Source of the DNA: UBA4582 sp047629195
GTDB taxonomy: Bacteria > Pseudomonadota > Gammaproteobacteria > Pseudomonadales > Azotimanducaceae
DNA: 6,606 nt
Assembly: GCA_047629195.1 (NCBI GenBank)
Contig: JBLHWY010000249.1
Location: 1 to 6,606, forward strand
Direction of reading: 5' to 3'
This document shows, one piece after another, positions 5,723 to 6,606 of this stretch. Under the pieces are notes generated by a model that saw only the letters and a program-made list of their open reading frames with translations, was not told the DNA's origin and ran no database searches. Position 1 is the first letter of the stretch. The number at the start of each line of letters is the position of its first letter. A program made the position numbers and the translations under genes.

Positions 5723-6466
5723 TTAGATCTGAAGCCCCGTTGTTGCCGCACCATCCACCAGAATATTAGCACCGGAGACTAGACTGGCTCTTTCGCTAGC
5801 GATAAATGTCACGACGTCTGCGACCTCCTCCAATCGCCCCATGCGTCCCATCGGATTATCGCTAAGGAACTTGGCGTAGACTTTGGGGTTGTGCAGTTTA
5901 GCGTTACCCCAAGACCCACCCTCAAATTCTATGTCACCCGGGGATACCGCATTGACTCGAATACCACGCGGCGCCACCTCCATTGCCATCGATTTCACCA
6001 TACTGATCGTTGCAGCTTTCACGGCAGCATATGATTGTAAAAAAGGAATGCCCATGGAAGCTGCTCTCGAGGCTATACAGATAATGTTTGCCCCGGACCC
6101 ATCTTGCATATGTGAAAGTGAGCCCCGCATTAATGCTTGCGCACCCATGATGTCAGTCTCTACGCTGTCCCTAAAACTACCGCCGCCGGCGCTGACATTC
6201 GAAACTAAAATATCCAGACCGCCAAGTTGTTCGCTGGCCCAAGCCACAAAATTGGTGGTTTGTTCTACGTTGCTAAGATCGCAAGATTGTCCATGGACCT
6301 CGCCGAGGACCGACAGTTCTGTTGTTGCTTGCGCGAGAGTCTTTTCGTTTCTCGCACAGATGGCCAGTCGTGCACCCTCATTTAGCAAGCAAGTTGCAAT
6401 TGCTCGCCCAATGCCTTTACTGGCGCCTGTCACAATGATGCGTTTGTCTTTGAGTCGTAAATCCAT
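5723..6466 (-). CDS. short-chain dehydrogenase/reductase (SDR family NAD(P)-dependent oxidoreductase)
   Basis: A 247-residue classical SDR of normal length. The Rossmann cofactor motif is TGASKGIG (13-20). Arg39 after the second beta-strand (AICARN) and Lys17 in the glycine motif suggest NADP(H). The acidic residue before the adenine pocket is CDLS (62-65), and SNVSAGG (89-95) replaces the usual NNAG. The catalytic set is Ser133 (IASRA), Tyr146 and Lys150 (YAAVK). The C-terminal part has IRVNAVSPGDIEFEGGSWG (169-187), NPMGRMGRLEEVADVV and SGANILVDGA. The usual active-site Asn in helix 4 appears as Asp-Ile (SVETDIMGA, 101-109), seen also in relatives with the NAVSPG-FEGG signature as far as I recall. 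It would be a cytoplasmic reductase or dehydrogenase of a hydroxyl/carbonyl substrate; the substrate is not predictable. The ATG is supported by GAGG (6475-6472) five bases upstream. The gene is intact, unlike its left-hand neighbours, and appears monocistronic in this window. Confidence 0.9.
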   Translation of the reverse strand: MDLRLKDKRIIVTGASKGIGRAIATCLLNEGARLAICARNEKTLAQATTELSVLGEVHGQSCDLSNVEQTTNFVAWASEQLGGLDILVSNVSAGGGSFRDSVETDIMGAQALMRGSLSHMQDGSGANIICIASRAASMGIPFLQSYAAVKAATISMVKSMAMEVAPRGIRVNAVSPGDIEFEGGSWGNAKLHNPKVYAKFLSDNPMGRMGRLEEVADVVTFIASERASLVSGANILVDGAATTGLQI

Positions 6467-6471
6467 AGCAG

Positions 6472-6475
6472 CCTC
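6472..6475 (-). promoter_or_regulatory. ribosome binding site of the SDR gene
   Basis: GAGG on the minus strand lies five bases before the ATG at 6466-6464 and supports this start. Confidence 0.6.
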
Positions 6476-6503
6476 GAGTTGTTCTTTAAAAGGTGGATGT
6501 TGA

Positions 6504-6527
6504 TCGGTTCATTTAATGAATGACCGA
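6504..6527. promoter_or_regulatory. imperfect palindrome upstream of the SDR gene, candidate operator
   Basis: TCGGT (6504-6508) and ACCGA (6523-6527) form the outer arms around a perfect inner repeat TTCATT-T-AATGAA (6508-6520). It lies 38-61 bases before the SDR start codon, a typical position for a TetR-like repressor site. A weak sigma-70-like pair lies just upstream on the minus strand (TTGCTT 6567-6562, TAAATA 6545-6540, spacing 16). Both assignments are by eye only, and the regulator is not in the window. Confidence 0.3.
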
Positions 6528-6606
6528 ACTTTATTCGAATATTTAGAAAGGTACTTTGACTAAGCAATCACTGATGACTTAAGTAGAAATGCCCTAAACC
6601 TCTTCG

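Noticed and set aside
5883..6503. 206-codon plus-strand open frame opposite the SDR gene
   Set aside because: The minus strand encodes a complete SDR with all catalytic motifs. The plus-strand translation is low-complexity antisense without a recognisable domain.
1..6606. CRISPR array, insertion sequence ends, tRNA or rRNA genes
   Set aside because: No regularly spaced repeats, transposase-like frames, cloverleaf with CCA end, or rRNA-like stretches were seen on reading both strands.

Overview
The window looks like a piece of chromosome from a Gram-negative, probably marine, gammaproteobacterium. The evidence is a TonB-dependent outer-membrane receptor, an exported DUF11-type surface protein with a classical signal peptide, and a short glycine/proline-reductase-type selenoprotein. 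The taxonomic guess is inference from protein style only.

Layout from left to right. Positions 1-170 are noncoding, apart from a possible eroded outer-membrane barrel C-terminus on the minus strand. A minus-strand intrinsic terminator (163-198) closes the gene for an exported DUF11-domain protein (238-1398). The gap 1399-1743 is unusually structured: two overlapping perfect inverted repeats (1511-1543), two small hairpins, and a folded-RNA candidate (about 1674-1742) weakly resembling a cyclic di-GMP-I riboswitch. Next comes a minus-strand gene (1744-2427, original start probably 2468) split by one in-frame TGA. The codon context is V-P-V-TGA-P-N-C with a SECIS-like hairpin just downstream, so it is best read as a selenocysteine UxxC protein of the GrdB/PrdB superfamily. 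Upstream of it lies a TonB-dependent receptor (2515-4464), recognisable over its full length but broken by two nonsense codons and two frameshifts.

Divergent from the receptor, on the plus strand, is a class C beta-lactamase-like serine hydrolase remnant (4535-4905). It keeps a signal peptide and the SxxK motif but has a frameshift and loses its C-terminal two thirds. The stretch 4906-5722 has no intact gene. It holds short protein-like scraps, the clearest being a short-chain dehydrogenase (SDR) relic at 5201-5290. An intact SDR gene (5723-6466) on the minus strand closes the window, with its upstream region and a candidate operator at 6504-6527.

On the minus strand the receptor, selenoprotein and DUF11 genes all point the same way. 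The receptor and selenoprotein are close enough (46 nt from receptor stop to probable selenoprotein start) to have been one operon. The DUF11 gene probably has its own control region. Intact genes (DUF11, SDR) sit beside heavily damaged ones (receptor, hydrolase, SDR relic). This points to local gene decay, although some single-base indels, including one in a G6 run, could be sequencing errors. The most interesting item is the selenoprotein, which a standard annotation would split into two hypothetical ORFs.
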